Shown here one piece after another: positions 1-8,367 of a DNA stretch of 29,106 nucleotides. The notes below the pieces were generated by a model that saw only the letters and a list, made by a program, of their open reading frames with translations, did no database searches and had not been told where the DNA came from. The DNA comes from DATLYT01 sp035574455 (GTDB taxonomy: Bacteria; Bacteroidota; Ignavibacteria; UBA10030). Both the position numbers and the translations under genes were made by a program. The stretch covers positions 1-29,106 of the forward strand of contig DATLYT010000196.1 of assembly GCA_035574455.1 (NCBI GenBank), given 5' to 3'. Each line of letters starts with the position of its first letter. The stretch's first letter is position 1.

Positions 1-905
1 AGATAATGTGCCCACAGCGATCTCTCGTATCCCGGATAAATCGGGTTGAATGTTGTGAACGAAAACGAGCGATTCTGTATATCACGGAACTGTTGGAGAT
101 ACTGCGGCAAATCATAGTAGTAATCATTCACCTCGGTAAAGAGCGCGTCTTCAACCCACACGGCAGTCAATTCGTAGAAATAGAAGTCGGAGTTTCGCAC
201 GTTGGTCCAAATGCCGTAGGAACCGACTTGAATAGCATGAAAGAACTCATGCGCCACGGTGATCTTCAAACCATCCATCCCTTTCGTTCGCACATCACGA
301 AAATCATTATCCAATTCTGTCCACGTCGCATAACGTTTGTTCGCTCCGCTGCCGATCGGTTGTGTAGGATCCCACGAGGTGATTCCCGAAAAACCGAACC
401 CTAAATCATCGAGATACACATCGTACTCCGGTCCGCCGCCTTCCGTGCCATCAGGGTATGGCGTTCCGTACCCCAGAGAGTCGATCAGCATCCTCCAAGT
501 ATAATCGAGATAGAACGCCACCGAGTCGACGTACGCTTCGTGAGAATTCGGTATCCGCTGGTTCGACGCATCGAGTAACGCTGGTGTCCCAATGCCCGTC
601 GTATCATAATGAATGCGAAATCGTCGTGACGGGCTGAGACGATTTTTCTGCTTCACGGGTCTGGTAAAACTCGGCCGTAATTCCTGCTTTGTCACACTCG
701 AAAGCCCTTCCCATTCGAGTGTCGCGGGAACCAAAAGCGGCGTACCACATTTTCGCGAAATTTGTTCAACGCGGATATCGGGATAAAACCGTTGAACGAG
801 CGTTACCTGTCGGTCCAGCAATGAGCCTTGCCGTTGCAGGTTTATTTCCTGCGCAATCAAAGGAAACGTCACTCCATACAGAAGCAAGCTCCAAATGCTC
901 TTCAC
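1..905 (-). CDS. Secreted HExxH zinc metalloprotease, MXAN_6640-like (partial, C-terminus off the left edge)
   Basis: The frame is open from a GTG at 905 to the window edge (301 codons). The GTG overlaps the stop of the upstream FG-GAP gene as GTGA, which points to coupled translation; no ATG is available. The N-terminus is signal-peptide-like: Lys2, then a hydrophobic stretch ending in LIAQE near residue 20. A zinc-protease motif HEFFH lies at residues 219-223, followed about 25 residues later by ELTAVWVED, which supplies a glutamate suited to be the third zinc ligand. The order (pro-region, an Asp/Gly-rich YDVYLDDLG segment, HEFFHAIQ, E..AVWVED) matches what I know of the myxobacterial MXAN_6640 putative metalloproteases. 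I infer an exported protease; any C-terminal sorting domain is outside the window. Family assignment is from motifs only. Confidence 0.8.
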   Translation of the reverse strand, partial: MKSIWSLLLYGVTFPLIAQEINLQRQGSLLDRQVTLVQRFYPDIRVEQISRKCGTPLLVPATLEWEGLSSVTKQELRPSFTRPVKQKNRLSPSRRFRIHYDTTGIGTPALLDASNQRIPNSHEAYVDSVAFYLDYTWRMLIDSLGYGTPYPDGTEGGGPEYDVYLDDLGFGFSGITSWDPTQPIGSGANKRYATWTELDNDFRDVRTKGMDGLKITVAHEFFHAIQVGSYGIWTNVRNSDFYFYELTAVWVEDALFTEVNDYYYDLPQYLQQFRDIQNRSFSFTTFNPIYPGYERSLWAHY

Positions 906-3136
906 AGTGTTTCACCGAGAAAGAGTTTCCCGTGGTAGAGCTTCAGCAAGCCCTTCGATCCTACTGTTACCGCCAGGTCAATAACCCCGTCGCCGTTCAC
1001 ATCGCCAAGGGCAAAGTAGGTCAACTCTGTCGAATGCAGCAGGGGATGCCACGTAGAAAAGTTACCGTCCGGCAGCCCCTTGAGCCAACCCAGCGTGTTT
1101 GTTGCGCTGTTGTACAGAACGATGTCGGAACGGCCATCACGATCGAAATCGACAATCTGCAGATGAGCGCGATCGGTCAGAACAACGTTTGTCATGATAG
1201 TGGTAGGAGACCGAAACATCCCTTTCGGCCCGCCCTGAGCAACCATCAACGCTTTCAGCGTATGAGGGAAAGCCATCAAGAGGTCGAGCGTATCATCGCG
1301 GGCGAAGTCATGCAACCAGAGATAGTTTGTTCGTAAGTCGCCTTCGGGCAGCGTTAAAACCTGATCTCGATTACGATAGGAGAGCACAGAATCCCCCAGC
1401 GAGACGATGAGCTCATTCTGTTTCATCTGCTCGTTGCGATACGAGAACACGATGTCTGGCGTGCCATCCCTGTTGATATCATCCACTGCGGCACCGAGCA
1501 ACACGTCGGGAATCGAAAGACGAAAGGTGCGCTCGATAAATGTCCTCTGTTCAAGTTGCTGATAGGAGACAAGCGACGGCGACTTTGCTCTGCTGGTAAG
1601 ATTGTAACAAAAGAACTCGGCGGGTTTCGAATCCCCTCCAGCGGCAAAAAGCAACTCGAGCTCACCGACACCCGGAATCACGGCGTTCACGGTTGAGAAA
1701 TTCCTTCTGTTGATGCTCAGGTATGAAATCGACTGCGAGGCAGGATACGAGACGACGAAATGTACGGAAGTATCCGATGCAGAGTGATACGACACCTGGC
1801 GGGGTGCTGAAGCCACAGGGAGCAAGGTTTGGCCCATCAACCCTTGATCACCCCGATTGACAAACAAGGAAAGGGCATTGCTGCCGCGACATGCGGTGAG
1901 AATATCGTTGCGTCCATCTCGGTTGAGGTCGCCAATCCAGATGCCGCGTGGCTCGATGCCCGTCGCCAGTTGAAGCGAGTCCAGAAGCGGTCGCGCTCGG
2001 AACGCATGGTCATACAGAAGCATTAGTTGACGACCCAGAACGATGGCATCGAAGCTCATATCGCCATCCGCATCTGTAAGAATGACTTCCCGCGCGTTCC
2101 TGGTCGTAGCATATTCAAGCCATACCGCATTCTGTTCATCCAACGGATTGAGCAGGACTCTTAAGCTACCATTGGTGTTAAGCAGAACGATATCTTTCCA
2201 ACCGTCTCCATTGATATCGGCAACATCACAAGCCACTGTCGGTCCTGTTAAGGGAAACGAGGAGCGCGGACGGAACTCACCGGTGACATCAACGGACCAG
2301 ATAAGAAGTTCAGTCGGCTGGTTCAGAACGAGAACAAGATCCAGCAGACTTCGAGTCGACAACGGCGTCGCCCTGATCATGTGGAGAGCACCTTTGACCG
2401 GCACGGTTGTCAGGTCGACAAATCGTCCCCGGCCAATCCCGTATGCAGCGTGAAGCTCGCTCTTCACCCAGTCGTAAAACACCAGGTCTGGCAGACGGTC
2501 GTTATTCAAGTACACCAAAGCCATCTCACTGACAGCATTTTCCGGAACGATCGGAGCCGTCTGGCGAAAACTTCCTCTCCCCTGACCGAGATAGGCGAAC
2601 ACTCCCGGATTTGAACGGTCGGCAACCAAAACGTCGAGTCGGTTATCGTTGTTGAGGTCGCCCAGCAACACGCGCGAAGGTTGAATGGCGAGTTTCAGGA
2701 TATTCGCTGGCCGCAAACTATCCTCGCTCGTTGTTGTCACCACAGCGATAGCCTGCTCGTTCCGTTGAACCAAGAGAAAATCATCCCTTCCGTCACCGGT
2801 CACATCGGCAGCGTAGAAATCGTCAAATGGAAGCGCCGCATACTGTGTACGAAGAGGCGGCGGGTTTTCTCCGAAGGGTAACGGCGTGCTGTACAGAACG
2901 GTCGACCGAGATGACCAGAGATAGAGTGTAGACGAACGATTCATCGAATGAACGACAACACGAAGATGCTCAACATCCCCCGGAACGTGGTAAGCCTGGA
3001 GGGCGCCAAATGCCACGTCTTGCACCTGTGAATGCATTTGATGAGTCGTGAGCCAGAAGGTCAGGAGCGTAGCGGTAAAGACGTGGGAGGGTCGTGATGA
3101 CGTTGGCGTGGGAAAGGACACAGCCTGAGAGTACAT
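902..3136 (-). CDS. Secreted FG-GAP/VCBS repeat protein (integrin-like beta-propeller)
   Basis: 744 residues. About ten repeats carry the calcium-binding signature D-x-[DN]-x-[DN]-x-x-x-D, for example DVTGDGRDD at 111-119 and DLNNDNRLD at 160-168, then DINGDGWKD, DLNRDGRND, DINRDGTPD, DFDRDGRSD and DVNGDGVID. Such repeats build the beta-propeller of integrin-alpha-like surface proteins. A hydrophobic stretch at about 19-33 is a probable signal peptide, with an unusually long and weakly basic n-region, so the true start may be slightly downstream. The ATG overlaps the thioesterase stop (TAATG) and the stop overlaps the start of the metalloprotease. No C-terminal sorting domain is visible. A role in adhesion or in displaying the neighbouring protease is inference. 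Confidence 0.85.
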   Translation of the reverse strand: MYSQAVSFPTPTSSRPSHVFTATLLTFWLTTHQMHSQVQDVAFGALQAYHVPGDVEHLRVVVHSMNRSSTLYLWSSRSTVLYSTPLPFGENPPPLRTQYAALPFDDFYAADVTGDGRDDFLLVQRNEQAIAVVTTTSEDSLRPANILKLAIQPSRVLLGDLNNDNRLDVLVADRSNPGVFAYLGQGRGSFRQTAPIVPENAVSEMALVYLNNDRLPDLVFYDWVKSELHAAYGIGRGRFVDLTTVPVKGALHMIRATPLSTRSLLDLVLVLNQPTELLIWSVDVTGEFRPRSSFPLTGPTVACDVADINGDGWKDIVLLNTNGSLRVLLNPLDEQNAVWLEYATTRNAREVILTDADGDMSFDAIVLGRQLMLLYDHAFRARPLLDSLQLATGIEPRGIWIGDLNRDGRNDILTACRGSNALSLFVNRGDQGLMGQTLLPVASAPRQVSYHSASDTSVHFVVSYPASQSISYLSINRRNFSTVNAVIPGVGELELLFAAGGDSKPAEFFCYNLTSRAKSPSLVSYQQLEQRTFIERTFRLSIPDVLLGAAVDDINRDGTPDIVFSYRNEQMKQNELIVSLGDSVLSYRNRDQVLTLPEGDLRTNYLWLHDFARDDTLDLLMAFPHTLKALMVAQGGPKGMFRSPTTIMTNVVLTDRAHLQIVDFDRDGRSDIVLYNSATNTLGWLKGLPDGNFSTWHPLLHSTELTYFALGDVNGDGVIDLAVTVGSKGLLKLYHGKLFLGETL

Positions 3137-3621
3137 TAGGATGTGGTACGTTTTCGGTGTTGGAGCCGGAGTTGTCGCCTGCGCGCGGCATCGGCATAAC
3201 GACGCCGCTCTTCTTTCGTAACAGGCCTGATAGGATCTACCTTTACGGGTTTTCCATTGTCATCGATCGCCACGTAGGTGAAATACGCACTATTGGCATG
3301 CTGACGATGGCCGGTCAACGGATCTTCGAGTGTCACACGAATTCCCACCTCCATCGACGTGTTGAAGACGCGATTCACCGATGCTTGTAAAATGACGATG
3401 TCGCCCTCCTTGATCGGATGGAGGAAATTCATCTCGTCGACTGATGCAGTGACACACACACGTTGGGTGTGACGTGCAGCGGCAATCGCACCTGCGATAT
3501 CCATCATATGCATCAGACGACCGCCGAGAAGATTACCGAGCCTATTCGTGTCGTTTGGGAGGACAAGCTCCGTCATCTCAACTTGGGATTCCTTTACCGT
3601 CTTGTATTTGCGACTCGCCAT
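3136..3621 (-). CDS. Acyl-CoA thioesterase (hotdog fold, YciA/YkhA type)
   Basis: 161 residues, a normal length for a single hotdog domain. The family signature is visible near the N-terminus: PNDTNRLGNLLGG at 22-34 followed by MHMMDIAGA, the Asn/Gly-Gly/Asp pattern of the cytosolic acyl-CoA hydrolases. VDEMNFLHPIKEGD at 61-74 is the second conserved block. The enzyme would hydrolyse acyl-CoA to free acid and CoA in the cytoplasm. The C-terminal 25 residues are Arg-rich and probably disordered. It starts 8 bases after bamD and its stop overlaps the next start, so it is translated with envelope genes although its product is metabolic. Chain-length preference cannot be read from sequence. Confidence 0.88.
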   Translation of the reverse strand: MASRKYKTVKESQVEMTELVLPNDTNRLGNLLGGRLMHMMDIAGAIAAARHTQRVCVTASVDEMNFLHPIKEGDIVILQASVNRVFNTSMEVGIRVTLEDPLTGHRQHANSAYFTYVAIDDNGKPVKVDPIRPVTKEERRRYADAARRRQLRLQHRKRTTS

Positions 3622-3629
3622 GTGAACGG

Positions 3630-4490
3630 TTAGAATTGTTTCACGGAGTTGGGAGCTACCAGGCGATTCACCGACGAACTATCGCGTTGTGTACTCAATT
3701 GAGTGAGAATCGTTTCCCGGAGTTTCTGCGCTTCACCCCGATGATTGCCGTTCGGGTAGCGTTGCAAATACCGGTCAATCTCCGCCAGCGCTTCCGAGGG
3801 GCGTTTTCGGAGCAGGAATGCCTCTGCTTTTTTGAGCTGGGCTTCCTCGGCATAGGGTGTATCGTGGAACCTCTCTAAGACGAGATCAAAATAGATGATC
3901 GCCGCCCGGTAGCTTTCCATCTTCATGTAGAGAACACCGTTGTCAAATTCTTTCTTCGCCAACTTCGTGTTCAGCTCCTGAATCTTTGCGGCAGCCTCGT
4001 GTGCCAGCGTGTCCGTGGGGTGATACTCGAGAAAGGCTTGGAATTCATCAATGGCTTTCTTGGTCTCGGTTTGGTCGCGGTACGATTCACGAGATTGATT
4101 GTAATAACACATCGCCCGTCGAAATCGAGCGCGGGGGACGTATTCGCTGGTCGGCATGGTCCGAAGCAGTACCTCGTACTCATACGCAGCAAGGATGAAT
4201 TGCTCACGCATGTACTGGCACTCACCCAGATAGAACTGGGCATCATCGGCTAACGCCGTTCCCTGAAATTGCAGCACAACGACCCGGAATTCTTTCTCCG
4301 CCTCGACGTAATCCCCTTCTTGAAAGTACTTCATTGCAAGGTCGAACCGCGCCTGGGGAGAAAGTTGTTCGATCAACTCCTCAGAACTGCAAGCTCCAAC
4401 GGTAAGAACCAAGGAGACGATCAGAATTCTGCTAAGGATTTGGCGTGCGGCGGATGACAAGAGAGGATTCCTGTTGATCAATGGTGACAT
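3630..4490 (-). CDS. bamD: BamD-like outer membrane assembly lipoprotein
   Basis: 286 residues from ATG 4490. A hydrophobic segment ends in the lipobox LTVGAC with Cys34 as the lipidation site. It is followed by TPR-like helices (FDLAMKYFQEGDYVEAEKEF and similar blocks up to about residue 260), the arrangement of BamD, the TPR lipoprotein of the BAM complex that inserts beta-barrel proteins. Length and repeats fit the family. Start choice: the frame extends up to 4625 (TTG), but that part is only the antisense-free overlap with capA. ATG 4490 has no clear ribosome site, while TTG 4460 is preceded by AGGA at 8 bases and would give a tidier 24-residue lipoprotein signal. Either start overlaps the end of the CapA gene. 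A generic TPR lipoprotein is the alternative. Confidence 0.83.
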   Translation of the reverse strand: MSPLINRNPLLSSAARQILSRILIVSLVLTVGACSSEELIEQLSPQARFDLAMKYFQEGDYVEAEKEFRVVVLQFQGTALADDAQFYLGECQYMREQFILAAYEYEVLLRTMPTSEYVPRARFRRAMCYYNQSRESYRDQTETKKAIDEFQAFLEYHPTDTLAHEAAAKIQELNTKLAKKEFDNGVLYMKMESYRAAIIYFDLVLERFHDTPYAEEAQLKKAEAFLLRKRPSEALAEIDRYLQRYPNGNHRGEAQKLRETILTQLSTQRDSSSVNRLVAPNSVKQF

Positions 4491-5460
4491 TAGACAGACG
4501 TTGAAGGCGTTCCCAAAGAGCCGTGCGCTCTGCCTCGCTGAGGATAAGCGTCGGCTGTTTACCGGCGCGAACGGGAATAATCCGAACATCCTGAATGCTA
4601 ACCTTCCCGTTGCTCCGTGCCACAACGATCTCTACACCAATACCTGTTTGCGTCCAGATCCGTTGGGGCTGGTAAAACACAAAATTTCCCAAAGAATAAA
4701 AAATCAATCGACCGTTCCTCTCCTCAATCCCCTGCGGAACGTGCGCATGATGTCCCAGCACAATATCCGCGCCCGCATCGGCAAGAAAACGCATCTGAGC
4801 TTGTGTCAGCTTCTGGGGCTCATCGGTGTACTCGGAGCCGCCGTGGTAGCTTGCTATGACGATGTCAGCGACGTGCCGTGCGGAGTCAATCTCTCGCCTT
4901 GCCCGTGAGCGGTCGAATGTCGAAATTCGCCCTTTCCACGGCCCCGCAATATTCACAAACTCCGTATATGCAACGAATCCGAGCCGAATCCCGTTCCGTT
5001 CAACAACGACCGGAGGAAACCACGAAACCGAATCCTCGGATGTCCCTACATACCGAATATCCTCCTGCCGCAAATACTGGATCGTCTCCTGTAAACCCTT
5101 CATCCGGTAATCATACGCATGATTGTTAGCGGTCGAGACGATCGTGACGCCCGCCCGCTTCAAGGTCTGGGCACCAACAGGAGGACCGCAAAACACATAG
5201 TTGTCCTTCGGGTGCTGCGTTTCGCCTCCCTGCTCGCTGAGCTGGCTTTCAAGATTGACAAACACAATATCCGCCGGTTGCAACAACCCGCGAACATACT
5301 CGAAGGGATAGTCGACATTCCCCTTGAGGAGTTCCTGACCCACCGCACGACCCAAGTTGACATCCCCAAACGCCCGGATGAGAAGCCTAGACTTTTCCGT
5401 CTGCCCCCATACCGGCACACAAAGAACAACCGCGAGCAGCCACAATGCTAATCGACGCAT
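4432..5460 (-). CDS. CapA family protein (PGA_cap, metallophosphoesterase-like), copy 1
   Basis: 342 residues with a signal peptide (MRR, hydrophobic core, cleavage near VWGQ at 17-20). Conserved blocks of the poly-gamma-glutamate synthesis CapA family are present in order: FGDVNLGR at 31-38, NLES at 69-72, ANNH at 111-114, YHGG at 205-208, GHHAH at 236-240 and YSLGNFVF. These residues line a calcineurin-like metal site. The family was named for capsule synthesis, but most members are uncharacterised periplasmic or surface hydrolases; no capB or capC partner is present here, so a capsule role is not supported. It starts 5 bases after the unknown tail-anchored gene and overlaps the bamD start. 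A paralogue lies at 13672-14655. Confidence 0.88.
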   Translation of the reverse strand: MRRLALWLLAVVLCVPVWGQTEKSRLLIRAFGDVNLGRAVGQELLKGNVDYPFEYVRGLLQPADIVFVNLESQLSEQGGETQHPKDNYVFCGPPVGAQTLKRAGVTIVSTANNHAYDYRMKGLQETIQYLRQEDIRYVGTSEDSVSWFPPVVVERNGIRLGFVAYTEFVNIAGPWKGRISTFDRSRARREIDSARHVADIVIASYHGGSEYTDEPQKLTQAQMRFLADAGADIVLGHHAHVPQGIEERNGRLIFYSLGNFVFYQPQRIWTQTGIGVEIVVARSNGKVSIQDVRIIPVRAGKQPTLILSEAERTALWERLQRLSNVTIDQQESSLVIRRTPNP

Positions 5461-5465
5461 GCGGG

Positions 5466-6062
5466 CTAATTGCGTACGGTAAAGAACAAGTACACCACCA
5501 CGGCCGACGCTGCAATAACAACGATGGGTGTTACGATCTTCTCAAAAGTGCCCGATTTCCCTTCACCCAAACTCCACCAGCCCTCTTCTCGTTGCGTAAC
5601 CGTATCCACAGCCGAGACATCGAGTTTGCCTAAGTAACGGACCTCTTGATTCGCTCGCATACTCAGTCGCGCTTCCATCGAAACAGAAACGATACGCTTC
5701 CACTGCTTGTCGCTCAGCTCTTCGTATGACACACCCTGCTCATGAACAAGAACATCAAGCAACCAATCAACCTGTTCGTCACTCAGAGCAACTCTGTACC
5801 CTCGGTGCTGGAGAACCTCGAGAATACTATTCTCAGTAAACTCTTTTGCTACGGCTCCCGTTACTCGCAATCCAATTCGAGAGGATTCGGGCAACGAGAA
5901 CCTTGCACTCCACGCCTCAGCAACAGCCTGAACCTGCGACCGCAACACGGTCATCGCTGACGGCTCTGCTACGGTCTGGCTGAACGCTCGTGTGAAACAT
6001 ACCATAACACAACCGCAAACCAGCCACCGAGCGTTCGACCGAACCTTCGAAATGAGGTGCAT
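5466..6062 (-). CDS. Unknown exported protein with a C-terminal membrane anchor
   Basis: 198 residues; I do not recognise the family. Residues 1-29 look like a signal peptide (basic n-region, hydrophobic core, FTRAFSQ). The middle part is mixed alpha/beta, with HRGYRVALSDEQVDWLLDV around 86-104, a pattern loosely reminiscent of the small periplasmic accessory domains of CsgG/FlgO/LpoB-like proteins; that comparison is weak. Residues about 176-195 form a single hydrophobic helix (IVVIAASAVVVYLFF) followed by TVRN, so the protein is probably held in the inner membrane by its C-terminus. The ATG overlaps the glutamate dehydrogenase stop (TGATG) and the next gene begins 5 bases downstream, so it belongs to the htpX-gdhA-capA-bamD operon. 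Confidence 0.8.
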   Translation of the reverse strand: MHLISKVRSNARWLVCGCVMVCFTRAFSQTVAEPSAMTVLRSQVQAVAEAWSARFSLPESSRIGLRVTGAVAKEFTENSILEVLQHRGYRVALSDEQVDWLLDVLVHEQGVSYEELSDKQWKRIVSVSMEARLSMRANQEVRYLGKLDVSAVDTVTQREEGWWSLGEGKSGTFEKIVTPIVVIAASAVVVYLFFTVRN

Positions 6063-7360
6063 CAGCCGTAGATTCCACGGAGTTTGAGTGTCTTCGCGAC
6101 CTTGTCGATCGCTAACACGTATGCGCCGATACGCAGCGGTACTTTATATTGCTCAGCCGAGGCAAAGACTGCATTGAAAGCAGCCTTCATCATCTTTTCC
6201 AGCCGTCGATTGACGCGTTCTTCGGACCAGAAGTACCCCACACGATCCTGCACCCACTCAAAGTAGGAAACCGTCACACCGCCCGCATTGGCAAGAATGT
6301 CCGGAATGACCAAGATACCCTTTTCCTGCAGAATCGGGTCCGCTTTTGCCGTCGTCGGCCCGTTAGCTCCCTCACAGATAATCTTCGCTTTAATCTTCGA
6401 GGCATTTCGGTGAGTGATCTGGTCCTCTTTCGCGGCCGGTACAAGGACGTCGCAATCGAGTTCAAGCAGTTCCTCTTGGGAAATCTTTTCTGCACCCGGA
6501 AAACCTGCCAACGTTCTGTTTTGCTTGACCCACTCGAGCGCCTTGTTGACGTCGATACCTTTCTTGTTGTAGTACGCGGCGGCAACATCGCCGATGCCGA
6601 CAATCTTACACCCTTGTTGATTCAGCAACAGTGCCGTAACCGAACCGACATTGCCAAACCCCTGCACGACGACCGACGTGTCCTTTGGCTTAAGACCAAT
6701 CCTCTCCATGGCAGACAGAGTGACAATCATACACCCGCGTCCTGTTGCTTCACGACGGCCCAACGATCCGCCGAGAATCAGCGGTTTACCTGTGACGACG
6801 GCCGTTTCCGTCCGCTTCATGTGCATGCTGTACGTGTCCATGATCCACGCCATCACCTGCTCATTGGTGTTCATATCGGGCGCGGGCACATCGCTTTCAG
6901 GACCGAGGACTTCGAGCAGATTCGCCGTGTAACGCCGCGTGATTTTTTCGATGACGACGGGTGATAGTTTTGTCGGGTCGCATTTCACCCCTCCCTTCGC
7001 TCCACCAAAGGGAATGTTCATGATCGAACACTTCCACGTCATCCACGCCGCTAAGGCTTTGATTTCGTCTAAGGTGATATCGGGAGCGTATCGAATTCCA
7101 CCTTTTGATGGGCCAAGAATATTGTTGTGGATAACCCGATAGCCCTCGAACACTTTGATCTCGCCCGTATCCAAGGCGATAGGAATTGAGACGATGATCT
7201 GCTTGACTGGCGTCTTTAAGTACTCGTACAGACCTGGATCCAAATTCAGCAAATGTGCAGCGATATCGAATCGCTGCATCATCGACTCGAACGGGTTTTC
7301 TTTATCGAGTATTGGTGCCGGTTCTTTGTATGTGGACGGCTGGTAGGTACCGACTGTCAT
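6062..7360 (-). CDS. gdhA: Glutamate dehydrogenase (Glu/Leu/Phe/Val dehydrogenase family)
   Basis: 432 residues, the size of hexameric bacterial and archaeal GDH. It interconverts glutamate and 2-oxoglutarate plus ammonia with NAD(P). Visible motifs: GPSKGGIRY around 83-91, the lysine-bearing PFGGAKGGV at 117-125 (catalytic Lys122), DVPAPDMNT in the substrate domain and the dinucleotide-binding VQGFGNVGS. The NAD versus NADP choice cannot be decided by eye. It starts 20 bases after htpX with only a weak ribosome site, and its stop overlaps the start of the next gene, so it is read from the promoter upstream of htpX. The linkage to a membrane protease and envelope genes is probably only operon packing. 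Confidence 0.95.
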   Translation of the reverse strand: MTVGTYQPSTYKEPAPILDKENPFESMMQRFDIAAHLLNLDPGLYEYLKTPVKQIIVSIPIALDTGEIKVFEGYRVIHNNILGPSKGGIRYAPDITLDEIKALAAWMTWKCSIMNIPFGGAKGGVKCDPTKLSPVVIEKITRRYTANLLEVLGPESDVPAPDMNTNEQVMAWIMDTYSMHMKRTETAVVTGKPLILGGSLGRREATGRGCMIVTLSAMERIGLKPKDTSVVVQGFGNVGSVTALLLNQQGCKIVGIGDVAAAYYNKKGIDVNKALEWVKQNRTLAGFPGAEKISQEELLELDCDVLVPAAKEDQITHRNASKIKAKIICEGANGPTTAKADPILQEKGILVIPDILANAGGVTVSYFEWVQDRVGYFWSEERVNRRLEKMMKAAFNAVFASAEQYKVPLRIGAYVLAIDKVAKTLKLRGIYG

Positions 7361-7380
7361 GAAAAAGTCTTTTCGTTGAG

Positions 7381-8238
7381 TTAAAAATTACCCGACATGG
7401 CAAGTTCTTGAAGTCGTGCGATACGCTCCTCTGTCGGTGGATGAGTAGAGAAAAGCTTCAAAACTCCGCCGCCACGTAACGGGTTGACAATAAACAGATG
7501 CGCCGTTGCCTGACCTGCCGTTTCCATGGGAAGCCGCTCAGAAGCAACTTGGAGTTTGCGTAACGCGTTGGCAAGGCTGAGCGGTTTCTTACAGATTGCC
7601 GCGCCGCCGGCATCAGCGGCGAACTCACGCGAACGCGAGACGGCAAATTGAATGAGCATTGCTGCAATGGGAGCGAGCAGAATCAAGGCAAGCTCGGCGA
7701 TGGGATTCGAGTTCTCGCGATCCCGGCTGCCTCCGAACATCCCAGCAAAGGCGGCCATTCGAGCCACAAACGTAATCGCTCCAGCCATGGTCGCAACAAT
7801 CGTCCCAATGAGAATATCCCGATGTTTGATGTGCGCTAATTCATGCGCCATAACGCCTTCCAATTCATCATCGCTCAATGCCCGCAAAATTCCTTCGGTT
7901 GCAGCGACGGCGGCGTGCTGAGGATTTCGACCGGTCGCAAAGGCATTCAGGGAGTCCGTCGGCAAAATATAGACGCGCGGCATCGGGAGATTCGCCTGCT
8001 GAGCCAAGCGCCGGACGATGGCATAGAGACGAGGCGCTTCAGCTTCTGAGACCTCCTTCGCTCCATAGCTCATCAGCACGAGTTTGTCGGAAAACCAGTA
8101 CATGCCGATGTTCATGAGAATCGAAAACGCAAAAGCAACCACAATGCCGCTCTGACCGCCAACCATTTGGCCGATGAAAAGCAACAGCCCCACCATTGCG
8201 GCCATTAAGAGAACGGTTTTGAAGGTATTTCCGCCCAT
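7381..8238 (-). CDS. htpX: Membrane zinc metalloprotease HtpX (M48B)
   Basis: 285 residues, the usual HtpX length. Two N-terminal membrane segments lie at about 8-23 and 31-49. The zinc motif HELAH is at 132-136, with the third ligand Glu205 in SREFAADAGG. Two further hydrophobic stretches at about 143-165 and 180-200 flank the active-site region, and FSTHPPTEERI near the C-terminus is typical of the family. HtpX degrades damaged inner-membrane proteins together with FtsH in organisms where it has been studied. The start has a good ribosome site (GAGGTG) 8 bases upstream and is the first gene after a sigma-70-like promoter at 8282-8310, so it heads the eight-gene transcript that runs to the left edge. 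Confidence 0.95.
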   Translation of the reverse strand: MGGNTFKTVLLMAAMVGLLLFIGQMVGGQSGIVVAFAFSILMNIGMYWFSDKLVLMSYGAKEVSEAEAPRLYAIVRRLAQQANLPMPRVYILPTDSLNAFATGRNPQHAAVAATEGILRALSDDELEGVMAHELAHIKHRDILIGTIVATMAGAITFVARMAAFAGMFGGSRDRENSNPIAELALILLAPIAAMLIQFAVSRSREFAADAGGAAICKKPLSLANALRKLQVASERLPMETAGQATAHLFIVNPLRGGGVLKLFSTHPPTEERIARLQELAMSGNF

Positions 8239-8281
8239 AAGACTTCACCTCACAATTATTGAATCGTTGACTAACGCCACC

Positions 8282-8310
8282 AACTTAGCAAAAATATGGA
8301 GGATTTTCAA
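8282..8310 (-). promoter_or_regulatory. Sigma-70-like promoter for the htpX operon
   Basis: On the minus strand TTGAAA (8305-8310) is followed after exactly 17 bases by TAAGTT (8282-8287), with a TGC just before the -10 (extended -10 type). It would start transcription near 8275, about 37 bases before the htpX ATG. It lies in the 129-base gap between the nitrilase stop and htpX, the largest gap on this side of the window. No clear intrinsic terminator for the upstream operon is visible in this gap. Confidence 0.55.
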
Positions 8311-8367
8311 CAGAAATCGGACGTGGAGAGATGATAACTCTACCAAAGAGAGCGTCGGCAAGGAAAG

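Noticed and set aside
689..1336. 215-codon open frame on the plus strand
   Set aside because: Antisense to the FG-GAP and metalloprotease genes, both of which are supported by repeats, a signal peptide and HExxH.
6149..6964. 271-codon open frame on the plus strand
   Set aside because: It is antisense to glutamate dehydrogenase, which has full family motifs; the plus-strand translation is rich in Arg/His/Cys and has no recognisable domain.
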